DNA of 64,000 nucleotides from Aeromicrobium sp. Root495 (GCF_001426755.1 NZ_LMFJ01000001.1:724734-788733); one strand, 5' to 3'. Positions 29,812 to 39,944 are shown, counted from the stretch's first letter. Notes: generated from the sequence alone by a model not told the origin. Translations and numbers: made by a program.

Positions 29812-30478
29812 GCAGAGCGACACCGCACCCAACGCCCCCGTCATCGTGCTCGGCCTGGGGCGCTTCGGCACGTCCGTGGCCCGGTCCCTCGTGCACCTGG
29901 GCCACGAGGTCCTGGCGGTCGACGAGCGACCCGAGATCGTCCAGCGGTACGCGAGCGACTTCACGCACGTCGTGGCCGCCGACACCACCGACACCGAGGC
30001 GCTGCGCCAGATCGGGGCCGAGCAGTTCGACGTGGCCGTCGTGGGCATCGGTACCGACCTCGAGGCCAGCGTTCTCACCGTGCTGGGCCTGCTCGACCTG
30101 GGCGTCAAGGAGGTCTGGGCGAAGGCCATCAGCGGCAAGCACGCCGCCATCCTGGAGCGCGTCGGGGCCACGCACGTCGTGCGACCGGAGTCGCAGATGG
30201 GCAAGCGCGTCGCCCACCTGGTGACCGGCACCATGACCGACTTCATCGAGTTCGACGACGGGTTCGCCATCGCGCGCACCAAGGCTCCGGTGTGCACGGC
30301 CGACCGCACGCTCACGGACTCCGCGGTGCGCCAGAAGTACGGCGTCACGATCGTCGGCGTGAAGTCGCGCGGCCAGGACTTCACCTACGCCCAGGCCGAC
30401 ACCTTCGTGACCGACGGTGACGAGCTCATCGTCTCGGGCCCCACCTCCAAGGTGGAGGCCTACTGCGCCCTCAGCTGA
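29804..30478 (+). CDS. TrkA/KtrA-family RCK potassium regulator
   Basis: 224 residues from TTG 29804, supported by GAGGAG at 29788-29793; no ATG or GTG start fits as well. The RCK_N domain has G-L-G-R-F-G (17-22) and the acidic A-V-D-E-R-P end of the second strand, which binds nucleotide. The RCK_C domain follows from about residue 140. It forms the cytosolic octameric ring that gates the TrkH-type pore through ATP/ADP or NADH binding. Confidence 0.92.
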   Translation: MAKQSDTAPNAPVIVLGLGRFGTSVARSLVHLGHEVLAVDERPEIVQRYASDFTHVVAADTTDTEALRQIGAEQFDVAVVGIGTDLEASVLTVLGLLDLGVKEVWAKAISGKHAAILERVGATHVVRPESQMGKRVAHLVTGTMTDFIEFDDGFAIARTKAPVCTADRTLTDSAVRQKYGVTIVGVKSRGQDFTYAQADTFVTDGDELIVSGPTSKVEAYCALS

Positions 30479-30509
30479 CGCCCGCCTCGCGACCCGCGAG
30501 CCCCAGGAG

Positions 30510-30515
30510 TAACGT
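30510..30515 (+). promoter_or_regulatory. -10 hexamer TAACGT with leader for the symporter
   Basis: TAACGT at 30510-30515 predicts a start near 30522 and a leader of about 38 nt. AAGGAG at 30546-30551 lies eight bases before GTG 30560, a conventional ribosome-binding site. Confidence 0.5.
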
Positions 30516-30559
30516 GCCGAGAGGTCGGCCACGGGGGGCGACAGCAAGGAGAAAGAACC

Positions 30560-32257
30560 GTGCTCGCAGCGGCCGACGGCCCGTTCCGTCTGAACGCAGA
30601 CTTCTTCGACTACTCGATCATCGCGCTGTACTTCATCGTGGTGCTCGGCATCGGCATCATCGCCCGACGCCAGGTCTCGAGCAGCATCGACTTCTTCCTG
30701 TCGGGGCGTTCGCTCCCGGCGTGGGTGACCGGTCTGGCCTTCATCTCGGCCAACCTCGGTGCGGTCGAGATCATGGGCATGAGTGCCAACGGCGCCCAGT
30801 TCGGCATGGCCACCGTCCACTACTTCTGGATCGGTGCCGTCCCGGCGATGCTGTTCCTCGGCGTCGTGATGATGCCGTTCTACTACGGCTCCGGCGTGCG
30901 CAGCGTCCCGGAGTTCATGCGCAAGCGGTTCGGCACCGGCGCGCACCTCGTGAACGCGCTGAGCTTCGCCATCGCCCAGCTGCTCATCGCCGGCATCAAC
31001 CTGTACCTGCTCGCGACGATCGTGAACCGCCTGCTCGGCTGGCCGCTCTGGGTCTCTCTCGTCGTCGCCGCCGCCATCGTGCTCAGCTACACCGCTCTCG
31101 GCGGACTCTCGGCGGCCATCTACAACGAGGTCCTGCAGTTCTTCGTCATCGTGGCCGCGCTGCTGCCGCTCACGATCATCGCGCTCCACAAGGTCGGCGG
31201 CTGGCAGGGCATCCAGGACCGGATCCAGCCCGGCCAGGAGCAGCTGTCCTCGTGGCCGGGCACCGACCTCACGGGCATCGACAACCCGGTCCTCTCGGTG
31301 ATCGGCCTGGTCTTCGGCCTCGGCTTTGTGCTCTCGTTCGGCTACTGGACGACCAACTTCGTCGAGGTGCAGCGCGCCATGGCGTCGTCGTCGGTCTCGG
31401 CGGCCCGCCGCGCGCCCATCATCGGCGCGTTCCCCAAGATGTTCATCCCGTTCATCGTGATCATCCCCGGCATCATCGCTGCGATCGTGGTGCCGGAGCT
31501 GGCCAACCTGAAGTCGGGCAGTGGCGACACCGGCGGAGCCACCTACAACGACGCGATCCTCCTGCTCATGCGCGACCTGCTGCCCAACGGCATGCTCGGT
31601 GTGGCCATCGCCGGCCTGCTCGCCTCGTTCATGGCCGGCATGGCCGCCAACATCTCGGCCTTCAACACCGTCTTCAGCTACGACCTCTGGCAGCAGTACG
31701 TGGTCAAGGACCGCGAGGACTCGTACTACCTGGCCACGGGCCGCATCGCCACGGTCGCCGCGACCGTGATCGCCATCGGCACCGCGGCCATCGCCTCGAA
31801 CTACGACAACCTGATGGACTACCTGCAGACGCTGTTCGGGTTCTTCAACGCTCCGCTGTTCGCCACGTTCATCCTCGGCATGTTCTGGAAGCGCATGAGC
31901 GCCACCGCCGGCTGGACGGGGCTCGTGGCCGGCACCCTCGCGGCCGTCGTGGTGGCCGTCGCCGGCCAGGACGTCCTGGGCAGCCTGAGCCAGGGCTGGG
32001 TCAACCTGAGCGGCCAGGGCGCCAGCTTCGCCGCCGCGGGTGCGGCGTTCGTGGTCGACATCGTGGTGAGCGTCGTGGTCACCCAGTTCACGAGACCGCG
32101 CGAGGAGTCCGAGCTGCGCGGGCTCGTCTACTCGCTCACGCCCAAGGAGTCGCTCGTCGACGCAGGCGAGGGCGTCCTGTCCTGGTACCAGTCACCCACC
32201 CGCCTCGCGGCCATCGGGCTCGTGCTCGTGATCGCCCTCAACCTCATCTTCCGCTAG
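30560..32257 (+). CDS. Sodium:solute symporter (SSS family)
   Basis: 565 residues with about 13-14 helices. SSS signatures include S-S-S-I-D-F-F-L-S-G-R-S-L-P-A-W near helix 1-2, A-N-L-G-A-V-E-I-M-G-M in the discontinuous first core helix, and F-S-Y-D-L-W in helix 8 near the expected second sodium-binding position. The layout is closest to the SGLT/vSGLT-like branch, so a sugar or similar organic solute is likelier than proline, but the substrate is not determined. A 93-residue membrane protein follows after nine bases. Confidence 0.88.
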   Translation: MLAAADGPFRLNADFFDYSIIALYFIVVLGIGIIARRQVSSSIDFFLSGRSLPAWVTGLAFISANLGAVEIMGMSANGAQFGMATVHYFWIGAVPAMLFLGVVMMPFYYGSGVRSVPEFMRKRFGTGAHLVNALSFAIAQLLIAGINLYLLATIVNRLLGWPLWVSLVVAAAIVLSYTALGGLSAAIYNEVLQFFVIVAALLPLTIIALHKVGGWQGIQDRIQPGQEQLSSWPGTDLTGIDNPVLSVIGLVFGLGFVLSFGYWTTNFVEVQRAMASSSVSAARRAPIIGAFPKMFIPFIVIIPGIIAAIVVPELANLKSGSGDTGGATYNDAILLLMRDLLPNGMLGVAIAGLLASFMAGMAANISAFNTVFSYDLWQQYVVKDREDSYYLATGRIATVAATVIAIGTAAIASNYDNLMDYLQTLFGFFNAPLFATFILGMFWKRMSATAGWTGLVAGTLAAVVVAVAGQDVLGSLSQGWVNLSGQGASFAAAGAAFVVDIVVSVVVTQFTRPREESELRGLVYSLTPKESLVDAGEGVLSWYQSPTRLAAIGLVLVIALNLIFR

Positions 32258-32266
32258 GAGCCGGCC

Positions 32267-32548
32267 ATGGCAGAGAACATCTCGGACAACACCCCCCAGG
32301 GCACCTCGCAGCACACCGCGGGCGCCTTCGACATCCGCAACCTCATCGGAGGCCTGATCGGCGTCTACGGCATCATCCTGACGCTGCTGGGGCTCTTCAA
32401 CGCGAGCGACGAGGAGCTCGCCCGCGGCGACGGCCTCAACATCAACCTCTGGGCCGGCCTCGGGATGCTCGTGGTCGGCATCGGGTTCATCACGTGGGCC
32501 CGGCTGCGCCCGGTCGTGGTCCCGTCCGACCCCGAGCAGGAGAGCTGA
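32267..32548 (+). CDS. Small two-helix membrane protein paired with the symporter
   Basis: 93 residues; AGGAG lies eight bases before ATG 32267. A polar, Thr/Gln/His-rich N-terminus of 22 residues is followed by two membrane helices (about 24-44 and 61-82) and a short acidic tail. The genes are nine bases apart, so co-transcription is nearly certain. A small accessory subunit of the symporter is a reasonable hypothesis, as for other secondary transporters with small partners, but no family could be assigned. Confidence 0.75.
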   Translation: MAENISDNTPQGTSQHTAGAFDIRNLIGGLIGVYGIILTLLGLFNASDEELARGDGLNINLWAGLGMLVVGIGFITWARLRPVVVPSDPEQES

Positions 32549-32549
32549 C

Positions 32550-33119
32550 TCAGCGGGGCGCGTCCTCCTCGCGCAGGCGCGGCACCGTGGCGTTCTCGGG
32601 GCGGATGCCGAGCTTGTCGGCGTAGAAGGCCCGCACCAGGTCCATGTCGGCGCTGACGTCGCCCGTGGGGTGGAACGACGTCCCGAAGCCCATCGTCTTG
32701 GTGGGCGGGTCGTAGAAGGCCAGCACGACGGGCAGCCCGGTCTGCTGGGCGATGCGGTAGAAGCCGGACTTCCAGTACTCGCCCTGGGAGCGGGTGCCCT
32801 CCGCGGCGAGGATGAGGCGGAACGGCTCGCCTGAGCCGGCCTCCTCCAGGAGGCCGTTCACCACGGCGGCCGGGTTCTTGCGGTCGAGCGGCACGCCGCC
32901 CAGGGCCCGGAGCAGCCAGCCCAGGGGTCCCTTGAAGAGCTCGCGCTTCACGAGGACACGTGGATGGGCCCCGTCGTGCCACATCACGAGCAGCATCGTG
33001 ACGAAGTCCCAGTTGGACGTGTGCGGGGCTCCGACGAGGATGCCGGAGTCCGGGACGGACCCCACCATGCGGAAGCCCTTCCGTCGGGCGATGAACCGAG
33101 CCAGGCGCTGTCTGAGCAT
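32550..33119 (-). CDS. PlsC-family lysophospholipid acyltransferase
   Basis: 189 residues, shorter than classic PlsC (about 240). The catalytic H-T-S-N-W-D (His33-Asp38, HX4D) is near the N-terminus and E-G-T-R-S, the glycerol-phosphate binding motif, is at about 106-110. The H-T-S-N-W-D form rather than N-H-x-S-x-x-D marks the subgroup often annotated as lipid acyltransferase of unknown acceptor. It converges with the small membrane-protein gene, with one base between the stops. It diverges from leuS. Confidence 0.85.
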   Translation of the reverse strand: MLRQRLARFIARRKGFRMVGSVPDSGILVGAPHTSNWDFVTMLLVMWHDGAHPRVLVKRELFKGPLGWLLRALGGVPLDRKNPAAVVNGLLEEAGSGEPFRLILAAEGTRSQGEYWKSGFYRIAQQTGLPVVLAFYDPPTKTMGFGTSFHPTGDVSADMDLVRAFYADKLGIRPENATVPRLREEDAPR

Positions 33120-33125
33120 CGCCCG

Positions 33126-33131
33126 AGCGTA
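33126..33131 (-). promoter_or_regulatory. -10 hexamer TACGCT for leaderless PlsC-family gene
   Basis: On the minus strand TACGCT ends six bases before ATG 33119. It is the identical hexamer and spacing seen at trkH. Confidence 0.55.
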
Positions 33132-33180
33132 GCGGGCCCTCCGACCCGTCCTGCCGACCCGACCGGTCCGGCCCGCTCGG

Positions 33181-33186
33181 TAGGAT
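33181..33186 (+). promoter_or_regulatory. -10 hexamer TAGGAT for leaderless leuS
   Basis: Ends six bases before GTG 33193. No T-box or other tRNA-sensing leader can exist if transcription starts on the GTG. Confidence 0.6.
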
Positions 33187-33192
33187 CGACGG

Positions 33193-35886
33193 GTGAGTTC
33201 CGAGCCCTCAGCACCCTTCCGCTACACCGCCGCACTCGCCGCCGACATCGAGTCGCGCTGGCAGGACCGCTGGGAGGCCGAGGGCACCTTCGAGGCGCCC
33301 AACCCCACCGGCGACCTCGCGCCGTCGGACGGTCGGGCGCTGCCCGACGACAAGTACTTCATCATGGACATGTTCCCGTACCCCTCGGGCTCGGGTCTGC
33401 ACGTCGGTCACCCGCTCGGGTACATCGCCACCGACGTCGTCGGTCGCCATCAGCGCATGCGGGGCAAGAACGTCCTGCACGCCCTGGGCTACGACGCCTA
33501 CGGGCTGCCGGCGGAGATCCATGCCATCTCCACCGGTGAGCACCCGCGCGACAACACCCTCGCCAACATCGCGAACATGAGGCGGCAGCTGCGTCGCCTG
33601 GGCCTGGCCCATGACCCACGCCGCTCGTTCGCCACCATCGACCCCGACTTCGTGCGGTGGACGCAGTGGATCTTCCTGCAGATCTTCAACTCCTGGTACG
33701 ACCCCGAGGCCGGCCGCGCGCGCCCCATCAGCGAGCTCGTCGAGAAGCTGGGCACCTCGGACCCCGCCGTCATCGACACGTACCGCCTCGCCTACGTGAG
33801 CGAGTCGCCCGTCAACTGGTGCCCCGGCCTCGGCACGGTGCTGGCCAACGAGGAGGTCACCGCCGACAACCGCAGCGAGCGCGGCAACTTCCCGGTCTTC
33901 AAGCGCAACCTGCGCCAGTGGCAGATGCGCATCACCGCCTACGCCGACCGCCTCGTCGACGACCTCGACCGCGTCGACTGGCCCGAGCCGGTCAAGATCA
34001 TGCAGCGCAACTGGATCGGTCGCTCGCACGGCGCCGAGGTGGAGTTCGCCTCGCCCGCCGGTCCCATCCGCGTCTTCACCACGCGTCCCGACACGCTGTT
34101 CGGCGCCACCTTCATGGTGCTCTCGCCCGAGCACCCCCTCGTCGACGCGCTCACCACGCCCGAGCAGGCCGACGCCGTCGCCGCGTACCGCCGCGAGGCC
34201 GCCGCCAAGACCGACGTCGAGCGCCAGGAGAACAAGGAGAAGACAGGCGTCCGCACGGGCAGCACGGCCACCAACCCGGTCAACGGCGAGCAGGTCCCGG
34301 TGCTGGTGGCCGACTACGTCCTCATGGGCTACGGCACGGGCGCCATCATGGCCGTCCCCGACGGCGACGCCCGCGACGCCGAGTTCGCCGAGGCCCAGGG
34401 CCTGCCCACCGTGCAGGTCCTCGACGGCGGCACCCTGGTCAACTCCTCCAACGACGAGGTGAGCCTCGACGGCCTCTCCGTCGAGGACGCCAAGGCCACG
34501 ATCATCGCGTGGCTCGAGAAGCAGGGTGCCGGGTCCGGCACCACCACGTACCGGCTGCGCGACTGGCTCTTCAGCCGTCAGCGCTACTGGGGCGAGCCGT
34601 TCCCCATCGTCTTCGACGAGTCCGGGAACGCCATCGGCCTGCCCGACTCCATGCTGCCCGTCGAGCTGCCCGAGGTTCCCGACTACTCGCCGCGCACCTT
34701 CGAGCCCGACGACGCGCAGTCCGATCCCGAGCCGCCGCTGGGCCGGGTCGAGGACTGGGTCAACGTCACGCTCGACCTCGGCGACGGCCCTCGGCAGTAC
34801 CGCCGCGAGACCAACACGATGCCCAACTGGGCCGGCTCCAGCTGGTACGAGCTGCGCTACACCGACCCCCACAACGCCGACGTGGTCACCGACCCCGCCA
34901 ACGAGGCCTACTGGCTGGGCCCGCGCACGCCGGGGTCCACCGGCGGCGTCGACCTGTACGTCGGCGGCGTCGAGCACGCCGTGCTGCACCTGCTCTACGC
35001 CCGCTTCTGGCACAAGGTGCTGTTCGACCTGGGTCACGTGAGCAGCGAGGAGCCGTTCCAGCGGCTCTTCAACCAGGGCTACATCCAGGCCTACGCGTTC
35101 ACCGACGCCCGCGGCGTGTACGTGCCGGCCGAGGACGTCGTCGAGGAGGCCGACGGCACCTTCACGTACGAGGGCCGGCCCGTCCGGCGTGAGTACGGGA
35201 AGATGGGCAAGAGCCTCAAGAACTCCGTCACCCCCGACGACATGTACGAGGCGTACGGCGCCGACACCCTGCGGGTCTACGAGATGAGCATGGGCCCGCT
35301 CGACGTGTCGCGGCCGTGGGAGACGCGAGCCGTCGTCGGCTCGCAGCGCTTCCTCCAGCGGGTCTGGCGCCTCGCCGTCGACGAGGACTCCGGCGAGACG
35401 GTCGTGTCCGACGAGCCGCCCACCGAGGAGAGCCTGCGGGTCCTGCACCGCACCATCGAGGGTGTCGCGGCCGACATGGAGGGGCTGCGGTTCAACACCG
35501 CGGTGGCCAAGCTCATCGAGCTCACCAACCACCTCACCAAGGTCGACGACCGGTCGCGTGCCGTGCTGGAGCCGCTCGCGCTCATGCTTGCGCCCTTGGC
35601 GCCGCACCTCGCGGAGGAGCTGTGGACGCGGCTCGGGCACACCGGGACGCTCACGTTCGAGCCCTTCCCGGTCGCCGACCCGCAGTACCTCGTGGCCGAC
35701 ACGGTCACGTGCGTCGTGCAGGTGCAGGGCAAGGTCCGGGCCAAGCTCGAGGTCTCGCCCACCGCCACCGACGACGAGCTCACCGCTGCTGCTCTCGCGG
35801 AGGAGAACGTGCAGAAGTCCATCGACGGCCGCGAGGTGCGCAAGGTCATCGTCCGGGCGCCCAAGCTCGTGAACATCGTCGTGTGA
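33193..35886 (+). CDS. leuS: Leucyl-tRNA synthetase
   Basis: 897 residues, full length. The HIGH motif is H-V-G-H-P (about 73-77) and the KMSKS loop is K-M-G-K-S (about 676-680), a variant seen in actinobacterial LeuRS. The CP1 editing domain is intact: T-T-R-P-D-T-L-F-G and A-V-P-D-G-D-A-R-D, keeping the Asp that discriminates mischarged amino acids. The segment after G-L-P-A-E reads I-H-A-I-S-T-G where most bacterial LeuRS have Q-Y-A-V-x-T-G, an unusual local change. In M. tuberculosis leuS is elsewhere; here it precedes the degV-comEA-comEC group. Confidence 0.97.
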   Translation: MSSEPSAPFRYTAALAADIESRWQDRWEAEGTFEAPNPTGDLAPSDGRALPDDKYFIMDMFPYPSGSGLHVGHPLGYIATDVVGRHQRMRGKNVLHALGYDAYGLPAEIHAISTGEHPRDNTLANIANMRRQLRRLGLAHDPRRSFATIDPDFVRWTQWIFLQIFNSWYDPEAGRARPISELVEKLGTSDPAVIDTYRLAYVSESPVNWCPGLGTVLANEEVTADNRSERGNFPVFKRNLRQWQMRITAYADRLVDDLDRVDWPEPVKIMQRNWIGRSHGAEVEFASPAGPIRVFTTRPDTLFGATFMVLSPEHPLVDALTTPEQADAVAAYRREAAAKTDVERQENKEKTGVRTGSTATNPVNGEQVPVLVADYVLMGYGTGAIMAVPDGDARDAEFAEAQGLPTVQVLDGGTLVNSSNDEVSLDGLSVEDAKATIIAWLEKQGAGSGTTTYRLRDWLFSRQRYWGEPFPIVFDESGNAIGLPDSMLPVELPEVPDYSPRTFEPDDAQSDPEPPLGRVEDWVNVTLDLGDGPRQYRRETNTMPNWAGSSWYELRYTDPHNADVVTDPANEAYWLGPRTPGSTGGVDLYVGGVEHAVLHLLYARFWHKVLFDLGHVSSEEPFQRLFNQGYIQAYAFTDARGVYVPAEDVVEEADGTFTYEGRPVRREYGKMGKSLKNSVTPDDMYEAYGADTLRVYEMSMGPLDVSRPWETRAVVGSQRFLQRVWRLAVDEDSGETVVSDEPPTEESLRVLHRTIEGVAADMEGLRFNTAVAKLIELTNHLTKVDDRSRAVLEPLALMLAPLAPHLAEELWTRLGHTGTLTFEPFPVADPQYLVADTVTCVVQVQGKVRAKLEVSPTATDDELTAAALAEENVQKSIDGREVRKVIVRAPKLVNIVV

Positions 35887-35916
35887 CGCACGTCATCCGG
35901 GTCCCGCGCGGGCCGG

Positions 35917-35922
35917 TAGGGT
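35917..35922 (+). promoter_or_regulatory. -10 hexamer TAGGGT for the DegV gene
   Basis: Ends seven bases before ATG 35930, within the 43-base gap after leuS. Confidence 0.55.
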
Positions 35923-35929
35923 TCGCGGC

Positions 35930-36769
35930 ATGAAGATCGCCGTCGTGACCGACTCCACGGGCTCGCTCGATCCCGCGGACGCGGCGCGGGAGGGCATCGT
36001 GGTCGTCCCGCTCCAGGTCATCATCGGGGCCGACGTGCACTTCGACGGCACCGTCCCGTCGGAGCAGATCGCCCAGGCTCTCGCCGACTTCGTCCCCGTC
36101 AACACGTCGCGGCCCTCGCCCGAGGAGTTCCTCGCGGCGTACGAGCGCCTCGCGGCCGGCGGCGCGGAGGCCATCGTCTCGGTGCACCTCAGCGCCAGCA
36201 TGTCGGGCACGGTGGAGTCGGCCCAGCTCGCGGCCAAGCAGTCCTCCGTCCCCGTCACGGTGGTCGACACCCGGCAGGTCGGGCTCGCCACGGGCTTCGC
36301 GGCCGGTCGGGCCGCGCGCGTGGCCGCCGAGGGCGGGAGCGTCGAGGAGGCCGCCGAGGCGGCCCGCACGGCGGGGGAGTCCTCGCAGGGCTTCTTCTAC
36401 GTCGACACCCTCGAGTACCTGCGCCGCGGTGGCCGGGTCGGCGCGGCCGCTGCGCTCATCGGGTCGGCGCTGTCGGTGAAGCCGCTGCTCACCATCAAGG
36501 ACGGCTCGGTCGTGCCGCTCGAGCGGGTGCGCACCACGTCCAAGGCGCTGTCGCGGCTCGAGGCGCTGGCCGTCGAGGCCGCCCAGGCCTGTCCCGACGG
36601 CTTCGACATCGGTCTCCAGCACCTCGCGAGCCCCACCGTGGCCGAGGGCGTGGCGGCCCGGCTGGCCACGGCGCTCGGCCTCGACGCGGTGGCGGTCGAC
36701 GAGCTCGGCCCGGTCATCGGGGCCCACGTCGGCCCCGGCACCGTGGCCGTCACCGTCACTCCCCGCTGA
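35930..36769 (+). CDS. DegV-family fatty-acid-binding protein
   Basis: 279 residues, normal length. It opens with I-A-V-V-T-D-S-T, and has T-S-R-P-S-P-E-E-F, S-A-S-M-S-G-T and the Y-L-R-R-G-G-R-V-G motif of the family. DegV/FakB proteins hold a fatty acid that a FakA kinase phosphorylates at its carboxylate. No FakA gene is in the window, so the partner must be elsewhere or the role differs. The position just before comEA is the same as Rv2417c in M. tuberculosis. Confidence 0.93.
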   Translation: MKIAVVTDSTGSLDPADAAREGIVVVPLQVIIGADVHFDGTVPSEQIAQALADFVPVNTSRPSPEEFLAAYERLAAGGAEAIVSVHLSASMSGTVESAQLAAKQSSVPVTVVDTRQVGLATGFAAGRAARVAAEGGSVEEAAEAARTAGESSQGFFYVDTLEYLRRGGRVGAAAALIGSALSVKPLLTIKDGSVVPLERVRTTSKALSRLEALAVEAAQACPDGFDIGLQHLASPTVAEGVAARLATALGLDAVAVDELGPVIGAHVGPGTVAVTVTPR

Positions 36770-36882
36770 CCCTCGCCGTCTCGTCCCGGAGGCCGGTCGA
36801 CGGGTCGTCCACAGCCCGGTGCCGGACGGCGGTCCGTCCACAGGCCGGGCTCCGGCCCCTGGTGGCACCTGCCTGCGCTGCC

Positions 36883-36888
36883 TAGCGT
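36883..36888 (+). promoter_or_regulatory. -10 hexamer TAGCGT for leaderless comEA
   Basis: Ends seven bases before GTG 36896, in a 126-base gap that otherwise shows nothing but GC-rich sequence with several short inverted repeats. Confidence 0.55.
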
Positions 36889-36895
36889 CGGGACG

Positions 36896-37717
36896 GTGAA
36901 ACGCCGACACCTGCCCGAGATGACCCCCGAGACCCGGGCCGAGGTCGCCCGGCGCCGGCTCGAGCAGCTGGCGCTCTCGTTCTCGGGCGGGGAGACACCG
37001 CCGCCGGTGATCGACGACTACGAGGACGACGACGACCCCGACGAGGGCGTCTCCGTCCGTCCGCCCCGCCACGTGTCGGCCTCGGCCCTGCGCTCCCGTC
37101 CGGTGCTCAGCGCCACCCACGTGCGCATCGCCGCGGCCGCTGCCGTGGCCGTCGGCATCGTCCTCACCTGGTGGCTCCTCGCCGAGCGGCCGCGGTCCGC
37201 CGACGTCGGCACGCCCGTCACCCTCGCCGGCGCCCGCGACGGACCGGCCGCCGCCTCGTCGGCGAAGCCGTCCTCGGCGGCCACGCCCTCGGAGGTGGTC
37301 GTCGACGTGGCCGGAGAGGTGAGACGTCCGGGCATCGTCACGCTGCCGGCGGGCTCGCGCGTGCACGAGGCCATCGCCAAGGCCGGTGGGCTGAAGCGCG
37401 GCGTGGACACCACGTCGCTCAACCTGGCGCGGCTCCTCGTCGACGGCGAGCAGGTCCTGGTGGGGTCGGCGGTCCCGTCGGCTGCGACCGGGCCCGGCGG
37501 CGGTCCCGCTCCCGTCCCGCCGGGTGCGGCCGTGAACCTCAACACCGCCACCCTCGAGCAGCTCGACGCCCTGCCCGGCGTCGGCCCGGTCACCGCGCAG
37601 CACATCCTCGACTGGCGCACCGAGCACGGGAGGTTCGCGGCGGTCGACGACCTCCTCGACGTGCCGGGCATCGGTGACAAGACCCTGGCCGACCTGCGCG
37701 ACCTCGTCACCGTCTGA
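36896..37717 (+). CDS. comEA: ComEA-type DNA-binding membrane protein
   Basis: 273 residues. A cytosolic acidic N-terminus (D-D-Y-E-D-D-D-D-P-D-E) precedes one membrane helix (about 82-101). Outside are a linker, an SLBB domain (about 138-195: V-V-D-V-A-G-E-V-R-R-P-G) and a C-terminal helix-hairpin-helix pair (N-L-N-T-A-T-L-E-Q-L-D-A-L-P-G-V-G and V-P-G-I-G). It binds double-stranded DNA at the cell surface for uptake. The 63-residue cytosolic extension before the helix is longer than in Bacillus ComEA. Confidence 0.93.
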   Translation: MKRRHLPEMTPETRAEVARRRLEQLALSFSGGETPPPVIDDYEDDDDPDEGVSVRPPRHVSASALRSRPVLSATHVRIAAAAAVAVGIVLTWWLLAERPRSADVGTPVTLAGARDGPAAASSAKPSSAATPSEVVVDVAGEVRRPGIVTLPAGSRVHEAIAKAGGLKRGVDTTSLNLARLLVDGEQVLVGSAVPSAATGPGGGPAPVPPGAAVNLNTATLEQLDALPGVGPVTAQHILDWRTEHGRFAAVDDLLDVPGIGDKTLADLRDLVTV

Positions 37718-37718
37718 C

Positions 37719-39944
37719 GTGCGGGACCTGCGACTCGTCCTTCCGGCGGTCGCGGTCTGGGCCCTGGCCGCCGGTCTCGTCGGAGGGCCGAGTGGGCTCT
37801 CGGTCGGCGTGGCCGTGGTCGGGGTGCTCGCCGCCACGCTGCTCGCGCCCCGGTGGCGCGCCGTGGGCCTCGTCGCGCTACTCGCAGCGCTGGTCGCCGC
37901 CTCCTGCGCCTGGCGGCTCGCCGACGTCGAGGCCTCGCCCCTGGCCGACGCGGCCAGGACGCGGGCCCTGGTCACGGTGGAGGCGCAGGTGGCACGCGAC
38001 CCGCGCCGGTACGAGCGGTTCGGGGTCACGTCGAGCGTCGTCGAGCTGCGGGTGCTGCGGGCCACGCTGGGAGGGCGCACCACGGCGGGTCGGGACACCG
38101 TGGTCGCGTTCCTCCAGGGCCCGGCCGACGACCTGGAGGTGGGCGAGCGACTCGTCGCGAGAGGCAGGCTCGGTCCGGCCGACGACACCGACACCGTTGC
38201 GAGCCTGCGGGTCGTGCGTCGGTCCTCGGCACGGTCCGCCGCGTGGTGGTGGCGGGCCGCCAACCGGGTGCGGGTCGGGGTGCGGGAGTCCATGGCCCGG
38301 TCGTCCGAGGAGCCGCGGGCACTCGTCCCGGCGCTCGTCGACGGCGACGACGCCGCCGTGAGCGAGCAGGTCCAGGACGACTTCCGTCAGTCCGGCCTCA
38401 CCCACCTCCTGGCGGTGTCGGGGACGAACCTGACCATCGTGGTCGGCGTCGTGATGATGCTGCTCAGCCGGACGAGGGCAGGCCCTCGGCTCCGGCTCGG
38501 CGTCGGGCTGGTGGCCGTCCTGGGCTTCGTGCTGCTCGCGCGACCCGACCCGAGCGTCGTGCGAGCGGCCGCCATGGGCGTCGTGGGGCTCGCGGCGCTG
38601 GGTCTCGGTTCTCGAGGTGGTCTGCGCGTGCTGGCCGTCGCGGTGATCGGCCTGCTCGTCGCCGATCCCTGGCTGTCGAGGACCGCCGGATTCGTGCTGT
38701 CCGTCTGTGCCACCGCCGGCATCCTGGTGCTCGGCCCGCCGTTCACCGACCGGCTCTCTCGCTGGATGCCGCGCTGGGCCGCCGTGGCCGTGGCGGTGCC
38801 GTGCGCCGCCCAGCTCGCCTGCACGCCTGCCGTCGCCGCCTTGTCGGGGGAGGTGTCGCTCGTGGCGGTGGCGGCCAACCTTCTCGCGGCCCCGGCGGTC
38901 GCACCCACCACGGTCCTCGGCCTCGTGGGCGGCCTGCTCCACCTCGTCGCGCCGCCGGTGTCCGAGGTCGTGGGTCTGGTGGCGGGCTGGGGCGCGGCCT
39001 GGGTGCTGCTCGTGGGTCATCGCGCGGCGGAGCTCGCCGGCGCCTCGGTCGTGTGGCCCGGTCCGTGGTGGACGTTGCTGGTGGCGGTCCCCCTGGTGGC
39101 CTGGGTGCTCTGGCGCGGGCTCGCCCGACCCTGGGTGGCTGCCGGCCTGGCGATCGGGCTCGGGCTCGTGATGGTCCGCCCACCGCAGCCGGGGTGGCCG
39201 GCCGACGGCTGGGTCATGGTGTCCTGCGACGTCGGGCAGGGCGACGCCACGGTCGTACGGGTCACCGATGACGCCGCGATCGTGGTCGACGTCGGACCCG
39301 ACCCCGCCGCCCTGGGCCGGTGCCTGCGCGACCTGCGCGTCCGGTCCGTGCCGCTGCTCGTGCTGACCCATGCCCACGCCGACCACGTCGACGGCTGGGC
39401 CGGTCTCGGCGGACGTCGGGTCGGGGCCGTGCGGGTCGGACCCACCGGTGGCCCTTCGCTGCGACCTGCGGCCCGACGTCTCGCCACCGGTGAACGGTTC
39501 TCCGTGGGCGACGTCGGGATCGAGGTGCTCTGGCCTGGCGGGGACCTCACCACGGAGGAGGACACCTCGAGCAGCGAGGGCTCGGGGGTCAACGACGCGA
39601 GCCTCGTGCTGCGGGTCACCACGCACGGCGTGCGGCTCCTGCTCACGGGCGACGTCGAGCCCGACGCCCAGGACGCCATCGTCAGGTCCGGCGCCGACCT
39701 CGGTGCCGACGTCCTCAAGATGCCTCACCACGGCAGCGGCCGGCAGTCGGAGCGCTTCTTCCGGGCCGTGAACCCCCGGCTGGCCACGATCAGCTCGGGG
39801 GAGGGCAACGACTACGGCCACCCCGCAGCCGCGGCGCTGGACCTCCTCCAGCGACTCAGCATCTCTGCCTGGCGCACCGACCTGCACGGCGACGTCGCAG
39901 TCGTCGAGCGGGACGGCCGACTCCGCGTCGTGACCCGCAAGTAG
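37719..39944 (+). CDS. comEC: ComEC/Rec2 DNA uptake channel
   Basis: 741 residues from GTG 37719, two bases after the comEA stop. It has an N-terminal OB-like outer domain (DUF4131), a central Competence domain of about ten helices beginning near L-T-H-L-L-A-V-S-G-T-N, and a C-terminal metallo-beta-lactamase domain with H551-A-H553-A-D555-H556. All three parts are present, so the channel looks functional. It passes single-stranded DNA into the cytosol. No type IV pilus or comFC genes are in this window. Confidence 0.94.
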   Translation: MRDLRLVLPAVAVWALAAGLVGGPSGLSVGVAVVGVLAATLLAPRWRAVGLVALLAALVAASCAWRLADVEASPLADAARTRALVTVEAQVARDPRRYERFGVTSSVVELRVLRATLGGRTTAGRDTVVAFLQGPADDLEVGERLVARGRLGPADDTDTVASLRVVRRSSARSAAWWWRAANRVRVGVRESMARSSEEPRALVPALVDGDDAAVSEQVQDDFRQSGLTHLLAVSGTNLTIVVGVVMMLLSRTRAGPRLRLGVGLVAVLGFVLLARPDPSVVRAAAMGVVGLAALGLGSRGGLRVLAVAVIGLLVADPWLSRTAGFVLSVCATAGILVLGPPFTDRLSRWMPRWAAVAVAVPCAAQLACTPAVAALSGEVSLVAVAANLLAAPAVAPTTVLGLVGGLLHLVAPPVSEVVGLVAGWGAAWVLLVGHRAAELAGASVVWPGPWWTLLVAVPLVAWVLWRGLARPWVAAGLAIGLGLVMVRPPQPGWPADGWVMVSCDVGQGDATVVRVTDDAAIVVDVGPDPAALGRCLRDLRVRSVPLLVLTHAHADHVDGWAGLGGRRVGAVRVGPTGGPSLRPAARRLATGERFSVGDVGIEVLWPGGDLTTEEDTSSSEGSGVNDASLVLRVTTHGVRLLLTGDVEPDAQDAIVRSGADLGADVLKMPHHGSGRQSERFFRAVNPRLATISSGEGNDYGHPAAAALDLLQRLSISAWRTDLHGDVAVVERDGRLRVVTRK

